The notes beneath the pieces were generated by a model, which ran no database searches, was not told the origin of the DNA, and saw only the letters and a program-made list of their open reading frames with translations. The position numbers and the translations under genes were made by a program. Positions 8,265 through 15,170 of a stretch of 15,424 bases of DNA are shown here, piece by piece. Origin of the DNA: Treponema sp. UBA6988 (GTDB lineage Bacteria; Spirochaetota; Spirochaetia; Treponematales; Treponemataceae); contig DJYC01000031.1 in the NCBI GenBank assembly GCA_002448445.1, forward strand, positions 1-15,424, in the 5' to 3' direction. How positions within the stretch are numbered: the first letter of the stretch is position 1; each line of letters opens with the position of its first letter.

Positions 8265-8470
8265 CCATTTTGCTTTTTGGCTAATCCGACAGTCCAGGCC
8301 TTTGCGCCACCGCCGTTCCGGGGTTCCGGGGGCCCCCACCCCCTCCATTGCCTGCGGCAACGCTACGGGGTGCAAGCACCCACTTGCGCCCCTCCATGGC
8401 GGCGTAGGCTCATCGTCAAAACCCCTTGAGTTAATAAATTCAGGGGTATTTTTTTTGTCTCCATTTTGCT
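8265..8470. repeat. GC-rich repeat-like block between 10-base direct repeats
   Basis: CCATTTTGCT occurs at 8265-8274 and again at 8461-8470. The bases between them are mostly GC-rich and unlike the AT-rich flanks. Within the block are GGGGGCCCCC (8328-8337), GGGTG-CAAG-CACCC (8368-8381) and further short inverted repeats. Part of it (8321-8368) shares GGGTTCCGG, CCTCCATTGCCT and CGGCAACG with 14425-14465 in the other repeat-filled gap. The direct repeats could be a target-site duplication around an inserted non-coding element, but a chance 10-base match is possible. No coding sequence is convincing here; an in-frame reading upstream of the TolC gene is only an open extension. Confidence 0.5.
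8421..8458 (+). terminator. Rho-independent terminator upstream of the efflux promoter
   Basis: ACCCCT (8421-8426) pairs with AGGGGT (8442-8447), with a partly paired extension inside the stem, and is followed by eight T residues (8449-8456). It faces right and lies just before the efflux promoter. No rightward gene precedes it, so it may end an unannotated short transcript, insulate the operon, or belong to the GC-rich block. Confidence 0.65.
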
Positions 8471-8475
8471 ATAAT
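8467..8475 (+). promoter_or_regulatory. Extended -10 promoter of the efflux operon
   Basis: TGC-TATAAT gives a perfect -10 hexamer (8470-8475) with the TGn extension. The region where a -35 box would sit (8447-8452, TATTTT) is the T-tract of the terminator and is a poor match, as is usual for extended -10 promoters. The predicted start near 8482 leaves a leader of about 33 bases before the TolC ATG. Confidence 0.6.
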
Positions 8476-8483
8476 ATATGCAA

Positions 8484-8500
8484 GCATGAAAAGTTCATGC
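8484..8500 (+). promoter_or_regulatory. Palindrome in the efflux operon leader, possible operator or mRNA hairpin
   Basis: GCATGAA-AAG-TTCATGC is a perfect 7-bp inverted repeat with a 3-base centre. It lies at about +3 to +19 of the predicted transcript and 5 bases before the GGAGG ribosome-binding site (8506-8510). This position suits a repressor operator or a translation-controlling hairpin. No regulator gene is in the window. Confidence 0.45.
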
Positions 8501-8514
8501 GCAATGGAGGACAA

Positions 8515-9831
8515 ATGGCGGCGTACAATGTAGCTTTTAGAATCAGGCGCTGCATGGCCCTTGCTTTTATTGCACTGACCACGGCGGCCCCCCATTCTAT
8601 TTTTGCAAAAGAAGCAGCGGCTCTTTCCCTGTCTCCAGAGGAAGCCGTAAAATACGCACTGGACGGAAACATAAACATAAAGCGGGAAAAGATTTCCTTG
8701 GGAAGCGCAAAAAGAACATCTGGCACATCGTGGAACAAATTCATCCCAAGTATAAATGCAAGCGGAACAATGACAGGCGGCGACAACATTGACGACCCCA
8801 CCCTTTCAGCCGGAGCCTCCCTTTCGCTAGGACTTACGCCTTCTGTATACACAGCAATCCGCTCAGCATCTCTTTCCTACCAGAAGCAGCAGATAGACTA
8901 CGACACGGCGGTAAGGACAATAGAGCTAAATGTGCGGAAGGCCTACTACAACCTTCTCTACGAAAAGGAAAACCTGAACCTTATGCAGGCAAACCTTTCC
9001 ACAGCGCAAAGGCAGTACAATTCAAACGCAGCCCGCTACAACCGAGGTGCACTGGCAAGGCTGGACGTTCTTTCCGCACAGGTATCTTGGCAAAACGCCC
9101 AGGTTGCTTACGAAAAGGCACAGATAACCCTGGAAACAGACATGGATTCATTCAAGCAGATTCTTGGCATAGCCCAGGAAACCCAGCTTGAACTTACCGG
9201 CAGTCTGGACAAATTCATTTCCATGGGGGAAATAAAAAAAGAGGACACGCAAAAGTCAAAGGTTACCCCGCCGGAAATTGCATCCCTGGAAAAACAGGTG
9301 GAAATTGCCCGCAACAACCTGCTTGCATCCCGCTTTAACGCATGGGGGCCAACTGTAACGGGAAGCTATTCCTACACGATGAACGGAACCTTGGACACTG
9401 GCATAGACACTGACTCCGGGACAAAGAGGTGGACGCTTGGCGTTACAATTCCGCTGGACGGCTTCATACCCTTTTCGCAGAGGGCAGTCGCTATATCCGC
9501 GCAAAAAGATTCACTTGAGTCTCTGGAACTTGCGCTAGAAAATGCAAAGTCAACATTCAACACAAATGTGGACAGCGCACTTAGGAAGATTAAATATTCG
9601 CAGTCGGTAATAAAGCTTAGGCAAAGCAGCGTAAACCTTGCCGCGCAAACCTACAGCATGAGCCTTGACGCATACAACCGCGGTTCAAAAGATTTGCTTT
9701 CACTTCAGACGGCACTGGACAATCTTACCCAGGCAAAGGTGAACCTTCAGGCAGAGGCATACAACCTAATCTGCAACATTCTTGATTTGGAAAACACACT
9801 GGGAGTACCCTTTGGTACGCTCATAAAATAA
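8515..9831 (+). CDS. TolC-family outer-membrane efflux protein (BesC-like)
   Basis: Outer-membrane channel of a tripartite efflux pump, 438 residues. A signal peptide with hydrophobic core (about 13-25) ends at a likely cleavage site SIFA|K after residue 31. The mature part shows the duplicated outer-membrane-efflux pattern: long Ala/Gln/Asn-rich amphipathic helices (for example NVRKAYYNLLYEKENL and the later QSSVNLAAQTYSMSL region) alternating with short strands of the barrel. The length matches Borrelia BesC and E. coli TolC-type factors. I chose the ATG at 8515 because GGAGG lies 4 bases upstream and a signal peptide follows at once; the frame is open further upstream to 8257, but only through non-coding repeat sequence. 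Its stop codon overlaps the ribosome-binding site of the next gene. Confidence 0.92.
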   Translation: MAAYNVAFRIRRCMALAFIALTTAAPHSIFAKEAAALSLSPEEAVKYALDGNINIKREKISLGSAKRTSGTSWNKFIPSINASGTMTGGDNIDDPTLSAGASLSLGLTPSVYTAIRSASLSYQKQQIDYDTAVRTIELNVRKAYYNLLYEKENLNLMQANLSTAQRQYNSNAARYNRGALARLDVLSAQVSWQNAQVAYEKAQITLETDMDSFKQILGIAQETQLELTGSLDKFISMGEIKKEDTQKSKVTPPEIASLEKQVEIARNNLLASRFNAWGPTVTGSYSYTMNGTLDTGIDTDSGTKRWTLGVTIPLDGFIPFSQRAVAISAQKDSLESLELALENAKSTFNTNVDSALRKIKYSQSVIKLRQSSVNLAAQTYSMSLDAYNRGSKDLLSLQTALDNLTQAKVNLQAEAYNLICNILDLENTLGVPFGTLIK

Positions 9832-9841
9832 GGAGCAAAAA

Positions 9842-10828
9842 GTGGAAAACAACAATCGCTCAGGCGCAGCAACCATCATAATAATTTCTTGCGCGACAGT
9901 CCTTGCACTTGCCGCAGCATACCTTGTCTATTACAAAAAAACTTCGGACGGAAAAAAGGCTCCCGGTGGCCAGCAGGGTGCGGTAACGGTAAGAAGCATG
10001 ACGGCAGAAGTTCAAACCCTGCACGACTACGTTAACACAAACGGCGAAATAAAAACCCAGAGTTCAATAGAAGTATTCCCGGACAACAAGGGAAAAATCG
10101 TAGAAACATACGTTTCGCTTGGCACTGCGGTAAAAAGAGGAAGCGTCATTGCAGAGATAGACCCTTCAGAACCGGGAATGCAATTTGCCCACAGCAGGGT
10201 CTATTCCCCAATAAGCGGAACGGTAACGGCAGCCCCGCTAAAGCCCGGCACAAAGGTAACAACTTCAACAGCAATCACTGTTATCGGTGACGTTGCAAAC
10301 CTTCAGGTAAACGCAAACATCCCGGAACGCTTTGTTGCAGCCCTAAAGATTGGGCTAAAGGCAAACATAATACTCGAAGCCTACCCCAACGAAATCTTTA
10401 CCGCAACGGTTTCACGCATTTCGCCTGTTGTGGACAGCACAAGCCGCACAAAAGAAATCATCCTTACCTTTGACCAAAACGATCCAAGAATCAACGCAGG
10501 CATGTTTGCAAAGGTAACGCTCTACACACTGGACTACGAAGGCTTCCCTGTAATCCCTTCAAACTGCATCGTAACAAAGGGCGGCAAAGAATTTGTCTAC
10601 AGCGTAAATGCAGACGGAGAAACTGTTTCCAGAAAGGAAATCCAGACTGGCGAAACTGTAGACAACATGACCCAAGTAAAAAGCGGAATCAGCGCAGGAG
10701 AAAAAATCGTCATAGAAGGCCAGCGCGTACTAAGTGACGGTTCCAAGATAAATGATATTACGGATGGAATAAAAAAGCCCCAAGCAGCTGAGCAGGCTAA
10801 GCAGGAAGAAAAGGACGGTAAAAAGTGA
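9842..10828 (+). CDS. RND membrane fusion protein without alpha-hairpin (BesA-like)
   Basis: Periplasmic adaptor joining the RND pump to the TolC-family channel, 328 residues. An N-terminal membrane anchor is at about 11-31, with no lipobox. The two lipoyl halves are at about 77-108 and 117-148 (the second with YSPISGTVTA). They are joined by only about eight residues (EPGMQFAH), where most adaptors have a coiled-coil hairpin of 40 residues or more. The beta-barrel domain (about 150-230) and membrane-proximal domain follow, ending in a Lys/Glu/Gln-rich tail. This hairpin-less form is known for Borrelia BesA. The start is GTG, with AAGGAG 6 bases upstream (9830-9835) overlapping the TolC stop. 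The last four bases overlap the next gene (GTGA). Confidence 0.92.
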   Translation: MENNNRSGAATIIIISCATVLALAAAYLVYYKKTSDGKKAPGGQQGAVTVRSMTAEVQTLHDYVNTNGEIKTQSSIEVFPDNKGKIVETYVSLGTAVKRGSVIAEIDPSEPGMQFAHSRVYSPISGTVTAAPLKPGTKVTTSTAITVIGDVANLQVNANIPERFVAALKIGLKANIILEAYPNEIFTATVSRISPVVDSTSRTKEIILTFDQNDPRINAGMFAKVTLYTLDYEGFPVIPSNCIVTKGGKEFVYSVNADGETVSRKEIQTGETVDNMTQVKSGISAGEKIVIEGQRVLSDGSKINDITDGIKKPQAAEQAKQEEKDGKK

Positions 10829-13800
10829 TAAGCGAAAAAACCTTACAGCACCCCGTCCTTGTGCTCATAACATTCATTCTTCTTGGCGTGGTGGGAATCT
10901 TTACAATAAGAAAGACAGCCATAAGCCTTATGCCGGACGTAGACATGCCCTACCTTATGGTAAGCGCAAGCTACACTAATGCAGGCCCGGAAACTGTAGA
11001 AAAAGCGGTAACAACTTTAATAGAAAATTCCCTTTCAAGTCTTAGCGGCCTTAAGAACATAACTTCAACTTCAAGGGAAGAACGCTGCACCGTATCGCTG
11101 GAATTCAACTACGGAACAGACTTGGACATTGCAACCAACGACGTGCGCGACAAGCTTGACCGCGTAAGAAGGGCACTTCCAGACAACGTAACGCCAACCA
11201 TTTTTAAGATGGACAGCAACAGTATGCCTATCATGCGAATTGCAATCAGGGGCAACCGTTCCGCAGACGACCTAAAGCAGATTGCAGAAGACGACGTTGT
11301 GGACGTACTTGAGCAGGCAGACGGTGTTGGAGAAGCATCGGTCATGGGTGGCCGCTCAAAAATTGTCCGCGTGGAACTTGAGCAGAACAGGCTAAAGGCC
11401 TACGACCTTACCCTAAGCCAAGTGTCATCCGCCCTTTCCAAAGAAAACCTGGAGCTTGGAGGCGGCACAATAACGGAAGGAAAAACCGACTATTCAATCC
11501 GCACCACAGGGGAATATTCAAGCATAGAAGAAATAAACGACACTGTAATCAAGCACCTTACAGGCTACGATGTAAAGCTTAGCGACATTGGAAAAGCCTA
11601 CATGGGCTACGATGACCAAAAGAGCATAGTCTACATAAACGGACAGGAAGGCGTATACATTTCCATAACCAAGCAGTCCGGCGAAAACAGCGTAACGGTT
11701 GCAAACAACGTCTACCAAAAAATGGAGCAGCTAAAGACAATTCTCCCCGGAGACGTAAGCCTTGAAATAATCCGCGACGACACCGTTTCCATCCGCGACA
11801 CAATAAACACCCTCTTGGATTCAGCGTGGCAGGGGCTTCTTCTTGCAGTCATAATCCTCTACATCTTCCTCTGCTCATTCAAGACAACAATCATAATCGC
11901 AATATCAATTCCGCTTTCCATAATGATTACCCTTTTGGCCATGAACTTTGCGGGCATCACGCTCAACATGATGACTCTTACAGGGCTTATCCTTGGCGTT
12001 GGCATGATAGTAGACGCGTCCGTCGTTATTATAGACAACATCTATTCCTACCGCTCCAGGGGAACAAAGGCAAAGGTTGCAGCCGTCCTTGGAAGTTCAG
12101 AAATGATTATGTCCGTAACAAGCGGAAACCTTACGACTATCTGCGTCTTCATTCCCTTCCTCTTCTACCTAAAGGATTTGGGCTGGATGGGACAAATGTT
12201 CAAGGGAATTATTTTTACGGTTGTAATTGCCCTCGTAAGCTCTCTCTTTGTAGCGGTATTCCTAGTTCCAGTCCTTGCAGGGCACTTTTTGCCTCTTACC
12301 AACAGAAACGAAAAGCCCATCAAAAGCGAATTCTTTAAGAACCTCTACGCCTTCTTTGGGCGCTGCCAAGATAAAATTCAGAACGTATACGGAAAGGCTT
12401 TAATGGCAGCCCTTAACCACAGGTTGGCTACAATATTTGTCTGCGCCACAGCCCTCATCGCATCCCTGCTCCTTATCCCAACGATGAGAATCAGCATGAT
12501 GACAGGCGGCCACGATGACAGCGTAACGGTTCAGATGAGCCTTCCAATAGGAACAACCCTTTCGGAAACGGAAGCTGTCGTAAGCCAGTTCCAGGAAATC
12601 ATAGAAAAAGAAATAAAGGGTTACAAGACCCTCATCACAAGCATAGGCTCTGGAGGAAGAAACGGCTCTTCATATTCAGGCTCCATACAAATCTCCCTTC
12701 CGCCAAGCAAGGAACAAAAAGCCGGCGACGACAACGACGAAACAATACAAAAAAAGCTAAGGGCACACTTTGCAGACTTTGCAGACGTAACCTTTAGCTT
12801 CGGCAGGGGCTTCAGAAGACAGATGACCGGTGCAGACCTGGACATAGTTCTCCGCAGCGCAAGCCTTGACGATGCACTCGCAGTAGCAAACAAAGTGTCC
12901 GCAGTAATGGAAGAAATAGCAGACATTGGCGAGCCAACAATAGACACAACGGAAGGTTTGCCCCAAGTAGAAATATCTATCGACCGCCAGAGGGCCTACA
13001 ACTTTGGCGTGGATGTCCGCACCGTTGCAAACGAAATAAATTATTCCATAGAAGGTGTAAACGCAACAACCTTCCGCAAAGACGGAGACGAATACAGCGT
13101 ATACGTAATGCTCCGGCCGGAAGACAGGCAAAAGGTAATAGACCTTGAGCAGATTTACGTGCAGGGCTCAAAGGGCATGGTAAGCGTTGCAAACTTTGCA
13201 AGCGTAGACAAGGGATTCGGGCCTGTTACAATTGCCCACGAAAACCGCACAAGAATCGTCCACGTAACAGCAGACATCCTTACGGAAAAAAATGCAAACG
13301 TAGTGGAAGACCAGATAAAAGAAGCAATCTCAAATTCTTTCATCATCCCGGAAAACGTAAACCTAAGCTACGAAGGTTCATGGAAAGACACACAGGAACA
13401 GGTGAACGTCTACAAGTACATAATCCTCATGGCAATGCTCTTGGTATTCGGAGTAATGGCCGCAACATACGAAAGCTTCAAGGCACCGCTAATCAACATG
13501 TTCACAATTCCCTTCCTTGCAATTGGCGTTATCATAATCTACAAAATCACAGGCCAGGCAATTTCCATGATGAGCGCAATCGGCCTTATCATGCTGGTAG
13601 GCATCGTAGTAAACAATGGAATCATTCTTGTTGACTACACCAACCTTCTCATGAACCGCGGAATGAAAATAAAAGAAGCCTGTTACAAAGCGGGAACAAG
13701 CCGCCTTCGTCCGGTTCTTATGACAACGCTCACAACAATTCTCGGCATGATTCCAATGTGCTTTGCAACAAGCGGAAGCGCCGGCATGGTTCAGCCAATC

Positions 13801-13938
13801 GGTGTCGCTGTCGTGGGAGGCCTTACATCTTCAACCTTCATCACGCTCTTCTTTATCCCGGTCTTGTATTCGCTCATTATGAAAGAAAAAAAGCCGGCAG
13901 ACAGCACAATCAAAATAAATTACGACGGAGAATTTTAA
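10825..13938 (+). CDS. RND efflux transporter (HAE/BesB-like)
   Basis: Inner-membrane proton-driven exporter, 1037 residues, full family length. TM1 is at about 9-28, followed by a porter domain to about 330, a TM2-TM6 block (about 335-485), and the repeat: TM7 at about 533-552, a second porter domain, and TM8-TM12 (about 863-1018). In TM4 the proton-relay site reads IVDAS with a single Asp (D397), where AcrB has two. In TM10 the AcrB lysine position reads VVNNGI (N930/N931). Both are typical of the HAE2-like branch common in anaerobes and spirochaetes. Substrates cannot be told from the sequence. The start is GTG, overlapping the adaptor stop by four bases, so translation is coupled. The stop overlaps the next ATG. 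Confidence 0.95.
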   Translation: MISEKTLQHPVLVLITFILLGVVGIFTIRKTAISLMPDVDMPYLMVSASYTNAGPETVEKAVTTLIENSLSSLSGLKNITSTSREERCTVSLEFNYGTDLDIATNDVRDKLDRVRRALPDNVTPTIFKMDSNSMPIMRIAIRGNRSADDLKQIAEDDVVDVLEQADGVGEASVMGGRSKIVRVELEQNRLKAYDLTLSQVSSALSKENLELGGGTITEGKTDYSIRTTGEYSSIEEINDTVIKHLTGYDVKLSDIGKAYMGYDDQKSIVYINGQEGVYISITKQSGENSVTVANNVYQKMEQLKTILPGDVSLEIIRDDTVSIRDTINTLLDSAWQGLLLAVIILYIFLCSFKTTIIIAISIPLSIMITLLAMNFAGITLNMMTLTGLILGVGMIVDASVVIIDNIYSYRSRGTKAKVAAVLGSSEMIMSVTSGNLTTICVFIPFLFYLKDLGWMGQMFKGIIFTVVIALVSSLFVAVFLVPVLAGHFLPLTNRNEKPIKSEFFKNLYAFFGRCQDKIQNVYGKALMAALNHRLATIFVCATALIASLLLIPTMRISMMTGGHDDSVTVQMSLPIGTTLSETEAVVSQFQEIIEKEIKGYKTLITSIGSGGRNGSSYSGSIQISLPPSKEQKAGDDNDETIQKKLRAHFADFADVTFSFGRGFRRQMTGADLDIVLRSASLDDALAVANKVSAVMEEIADIGEPTIDTTEGLPQVEISIDRQRAYNFGVDVRTVANEINYSIEGVNATTFRKDGDEYSVYVMLRPEDRQKVIDLEQIYVQGSKGMVSVANFASVDKGFGPVTIAHENRTRIVHVTADILTEKNANVVEDQIKEAISNSFIIPENVNLSYEGSWKDTQEQVNVYKYIILMAMLLVFGVMAATYESFKAPLINMFTIPFLAIGVIIIYKITGQAISMMSAIGLIMLVGIVVNNGIILVDYTNLLMNRGMKIKEACYKAGTSRLRPVLMTTLTTILGMIPMCFATSGSAGMVQPIGVAVVGGLTSSTFITLFFIPVLYSLIMKEKKPADSTIKINYDGEF

Positions 13939-14222
13939 TGTACCGAGTGGAAATTATTTCAAACAAATCCGTACAGGAAGACATAACGGACGCACTGGAA
14001 GTTAACGTGCCAAGCATTTTGTACACAATCATTCCCCTTGCATACGGACGCGGCGGCAGCGACTACAAGCTCGGAAACCCCACATGGCCAGAAACAAATT
14101 TTGTCCTCGTAAGCTATGTGCAGGATTCAGAAATCAAAAAAGTCCGGCAAGTAATTGCAGCAGTAAAAGAAAAATTCAAAAACGAAGGAATAAAAATTTT
14201 CACGATTAAATCGGAAGAATAA
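13938..14222 (+). CDS. Small PII-like protein coupled to the RND pump
   Basis: 94-residue cytoplasmic protein with an alternating strand-helix pattern of the ferredoxin-like PII type: a strand at 2-7, a helix at about 10-21, a long loop (about 35-52, YGRGGSDYKLGNPTWPETN), a strand at about 54-61, a helix at about 63-81 and a last strand at about 85-90. It resembles the PII-like proteins often encoded beside RND pumps (DUF3240-type). The loop lacks an obvious uridylylation tyrosine context of true GlnB, so I would not call it a nitrogen regulator. Its ATG overlaps the pump stop by one base (TAATG), with GGAG 7 bases upstream, so it belongs to the efflux operon. A role in sensing a small ligand or metal, or in contacting the pump trimer, is inference. 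Confidence 0.8.
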   Translation: MYRVEIISNKSVQEDITDALEVNVPSILYTIIPLAYGRGGSDYKLGNPTWPETNFVLVSYVQDSEIKKVRQVIAAVKEKFKNEGIKIFTIKSEE

Positions 14223-14362
14223 TTTTTTTTCTATTCTGGAGCAAAGGCCATTTTCAACTGTGTCCGGCACTCCGTGTCCGGCCAGACTCCATGCAATTTC
14301 TACCCATTCGCAAACCGATAGCGCCATGGACGGCGCGTCAAATGTTGGCAATAAAAATACGG

Positions 14363-14383
14363 CAAGTTTCCGAAGGAAACTTG
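14363..14383. repeat. Perfect 9-bp hairpin
   Basis: CAAGTTTCC (14363-14371) and GGAAACTTG (14375-14383) form a perfect stem with loop GAA. It directly abuts the next hairpin (shared base 14383). Confidence 0.7.
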
Positions 14384-14418
14384 TGGGTAGAAATTGCACG
14401 GATGCAATTTCTACCCGC
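14383..14418. repeat. 16-bp hairpin with 4-base loop
   Basis: GTGGGTAGAAATTGCA (14383-14398) pairs with TGCAATTTCTACCCGC (14403-14418) with one G-T wobble; the loop is CGGA. There is no T run on either side, so it is not a standard terminator. Confidence 0.75.
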
Positions 14419-14515
14419 TTTCCAGGGTTCCGGCTTCCGCCTCCATTGCCTAACGGCAACGGCTACGCCGCCCTTCCAATCGGGGCTAGGCTTAATTTGC
14501 ATTCATCGTTAACAG

Positions 14516-14953
14516 TCACTCAAATTTGGCAATCTCCATCTGGCAAAGCTGGTCACACACCTCGTTGTATTCAACACCGGCGTGCCCCTTTACCCACTTC
14601 CATTCAACATCAAGGGAATTGTAAAGCGTATCCAACTGAACCCAAAGATCCTGATTCAGCACAGGCTTCTTTGCCGCAGTCCTCCAGCCGTTCTTCTTCC
14701 AGTTTTTAATCCAGGAAGTAATTCCGTTCTTTACATACTGGCTGTCGGAATACACAACAATTTTCCGCCCTTCAAGCGCAACAGCCTGCAAAGCTTCTAT
14801 AGCCGCACTAAGCTCCATGCGGTTGTTGGTAGTCTGCTTCTCGCCACCGCTAAGCTTCCTAACTTTCTCTCCATCTATTACAACACAACCCCAGCCCCCA
14901 GGCCCAGGATTCCCATGGCAGCCGCCATCAGTATAAATAACAATTTCATCCAT
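14516..14953 (-). CDS. rnhA: Ribonuclease HI
   Basis: Cytoplasmic endonuclease that cuts the RNA strand of RNA-DNA hybrids (R-loops, Okazaki primers), 145 residues, near the usual 150-155. The family pattern is clear: YTDGG with D9, NPGPGGWG (15-22), NNRMEL with E47, YSDSQYV with D70, VKGHAG with H124 and the final D134 (CDQL). All four acidic catalytic residues and the histidine are present. The frame stays open to 14998, with ATG also at 14962, but those starts lie in or before a good promoter whose -10 box ends 7 bases before the ATG at 14953. I therefore chose 14953. It converges on the efflux operon across the repeat-filled gap. Downstream I see no clear terminator. Confidence 0.95.
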   Translation of the reverse strand: MDEIVIYTDGGCHGNPGPGGWGCVVIDGEKVRKLSGGEKQTTNNRMELSAAIEALQAVALEGRKIVVYSDSQYVKNGITSWIKNWKKNGWRTAAKKPVLNQDLWVQLDTLYNSLDVEWKWVKGHAGVEYNEVCDQLCQMEIAKFE

Positions 14954-14960
14954 GCCCGCC

Positions 14961-14989
14961 ATTCTACCGCAAAAGCACTTATCTTTCAA
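14961..14989 (-). promoter_or_regulatory. Sigma70-type promoter of rnhA, leaderless
   Basis: Reading leftward, -35 TTGAAA (14989-14984), a 17-base spacer and -10 TAGAAT (14966-14961), then 7 bases (GGCGGGC) to the ATG at 14953. The layout is the same as for the ligase promoter at 8201-8229. Confidence 0.65.
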
Positions 14990-15011
14990 CATTTGCAAAA
15001 AACAAAACTCC

Positions 15012-15036
15012 GTTCCCTGAGCCTGTCGAAGGGAAC
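15012..15036. repeat. Short palindromic repeat of the CCTTCGACAGGCTCAGG type
   Basis: GTTCCCT (15012-15018) and AGGGAAC (15030-15036) form a perfect 7-bp stem around an 11-base loop. Read on the minus strand, the core is CCCTTCGACAGGCTCAGGG, which I recall seeing scattered in intergenic DNA of unrelated bacteria; that recollection is unverified. It lies upstream of the rnhA promoter. Confidence 0.55.
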
Positions 15037-15037
15037 A

Positions 15038-15111
15038 CCCCTAAAAAAAACATTTGTTGAGAATTGGGGTTCTTAGGGGCCATGTTGCTCAACGTATCGC
15101 AACATGCCTAA
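15038..15111. repeat. Nested inverted repeats with 8-bp hairpin
   Basis: CATGTTGC (15081-15088) and GCAACATG (15099-15106) form a perfect stem. TTAGG (15073-15077) and CCTAA (15107-15111) extend it across a 3-base bulge to 13 bp. An alternative pairing joins CCCCTAA (15038-15044) with TTAGGGG (15073-15079), so two mutually exclusive folds are possible. No T run follows. Confidence 0.6.
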
Positions 15112-15128
15112 GCCGTGCCCAGGGATAA

Positions 15129-15151
15129 GACGGTAGCAAGTGCGTACCGTC
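15129..15151. repeat. Perfect 7-bp hairpin
   Basis: GACGGTA (15129-15135) and TACCGTC (15145-15151) form a perfect stem with a 9-base loop. It lies 19 bases before the large palindrome. Confidence 0.65.
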
Positions 15152-15170
15152 GAAGGTGGTTTGGAGGGGA

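Larger units (their letters stand above)
14223..14515. repeat. Repeat-filled gap between convergent genes
   Basis: No gene is convincing here. The stretch has GTGTCCGG twice (14260-14267 and 14274-14281), TGCAATTTCTACCC twice in direct (14292-14305, 14403-14416) and once in inverted orientation (14385-14398), two strong hairpins (listed separately), and a GC-rich tail (14425-14475) that shares short blocks with 8321-8368. It looks like one or more copies of intergenic repeat families. No clear rho-independent terminator follows the PII-like gene: there is a T run at 14223-14230 but no stem before it. Confidence 0.6.

Noticed and set aside
8194..8268. Longer acyl-CoA ligase starting at 8268
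   Set aside because: The extra 25 residues are basic and unlike the family, and the DNA encoding them holds the promoter that fits the ATG at 8193.
8257..8514. N-terminal extension of the TolC-family protein by 86 residues
   Set aside because: The frame is open only because the GC-rich repeat lacks stops. It starts with TTG, has no ribosome-binding site, crosses the terminator and promoter, and would bury the signal peptide.
11826..12338. 170-residue open frame inside the RND gene
   Set aside because: Same strand but other frame than the pump; His/Asn/Tyr-rich composition typical of an out-of-frame reading. The RND frame is continuous and conserved here.
14203..14240. Terminator directly after the PII-like gene
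   Set aside because: There is a T run at 14223-14230 but no stem of useful length before it.
14260..14709. Rightward open frame across the repeat region and rnhA
   Set aside because: It runs antisense to rnhA and through hairpin repeats; composition is Pro/Ser/Arg-rich as expected of a shadow frame. No ribosome-binding site or family resemblance.
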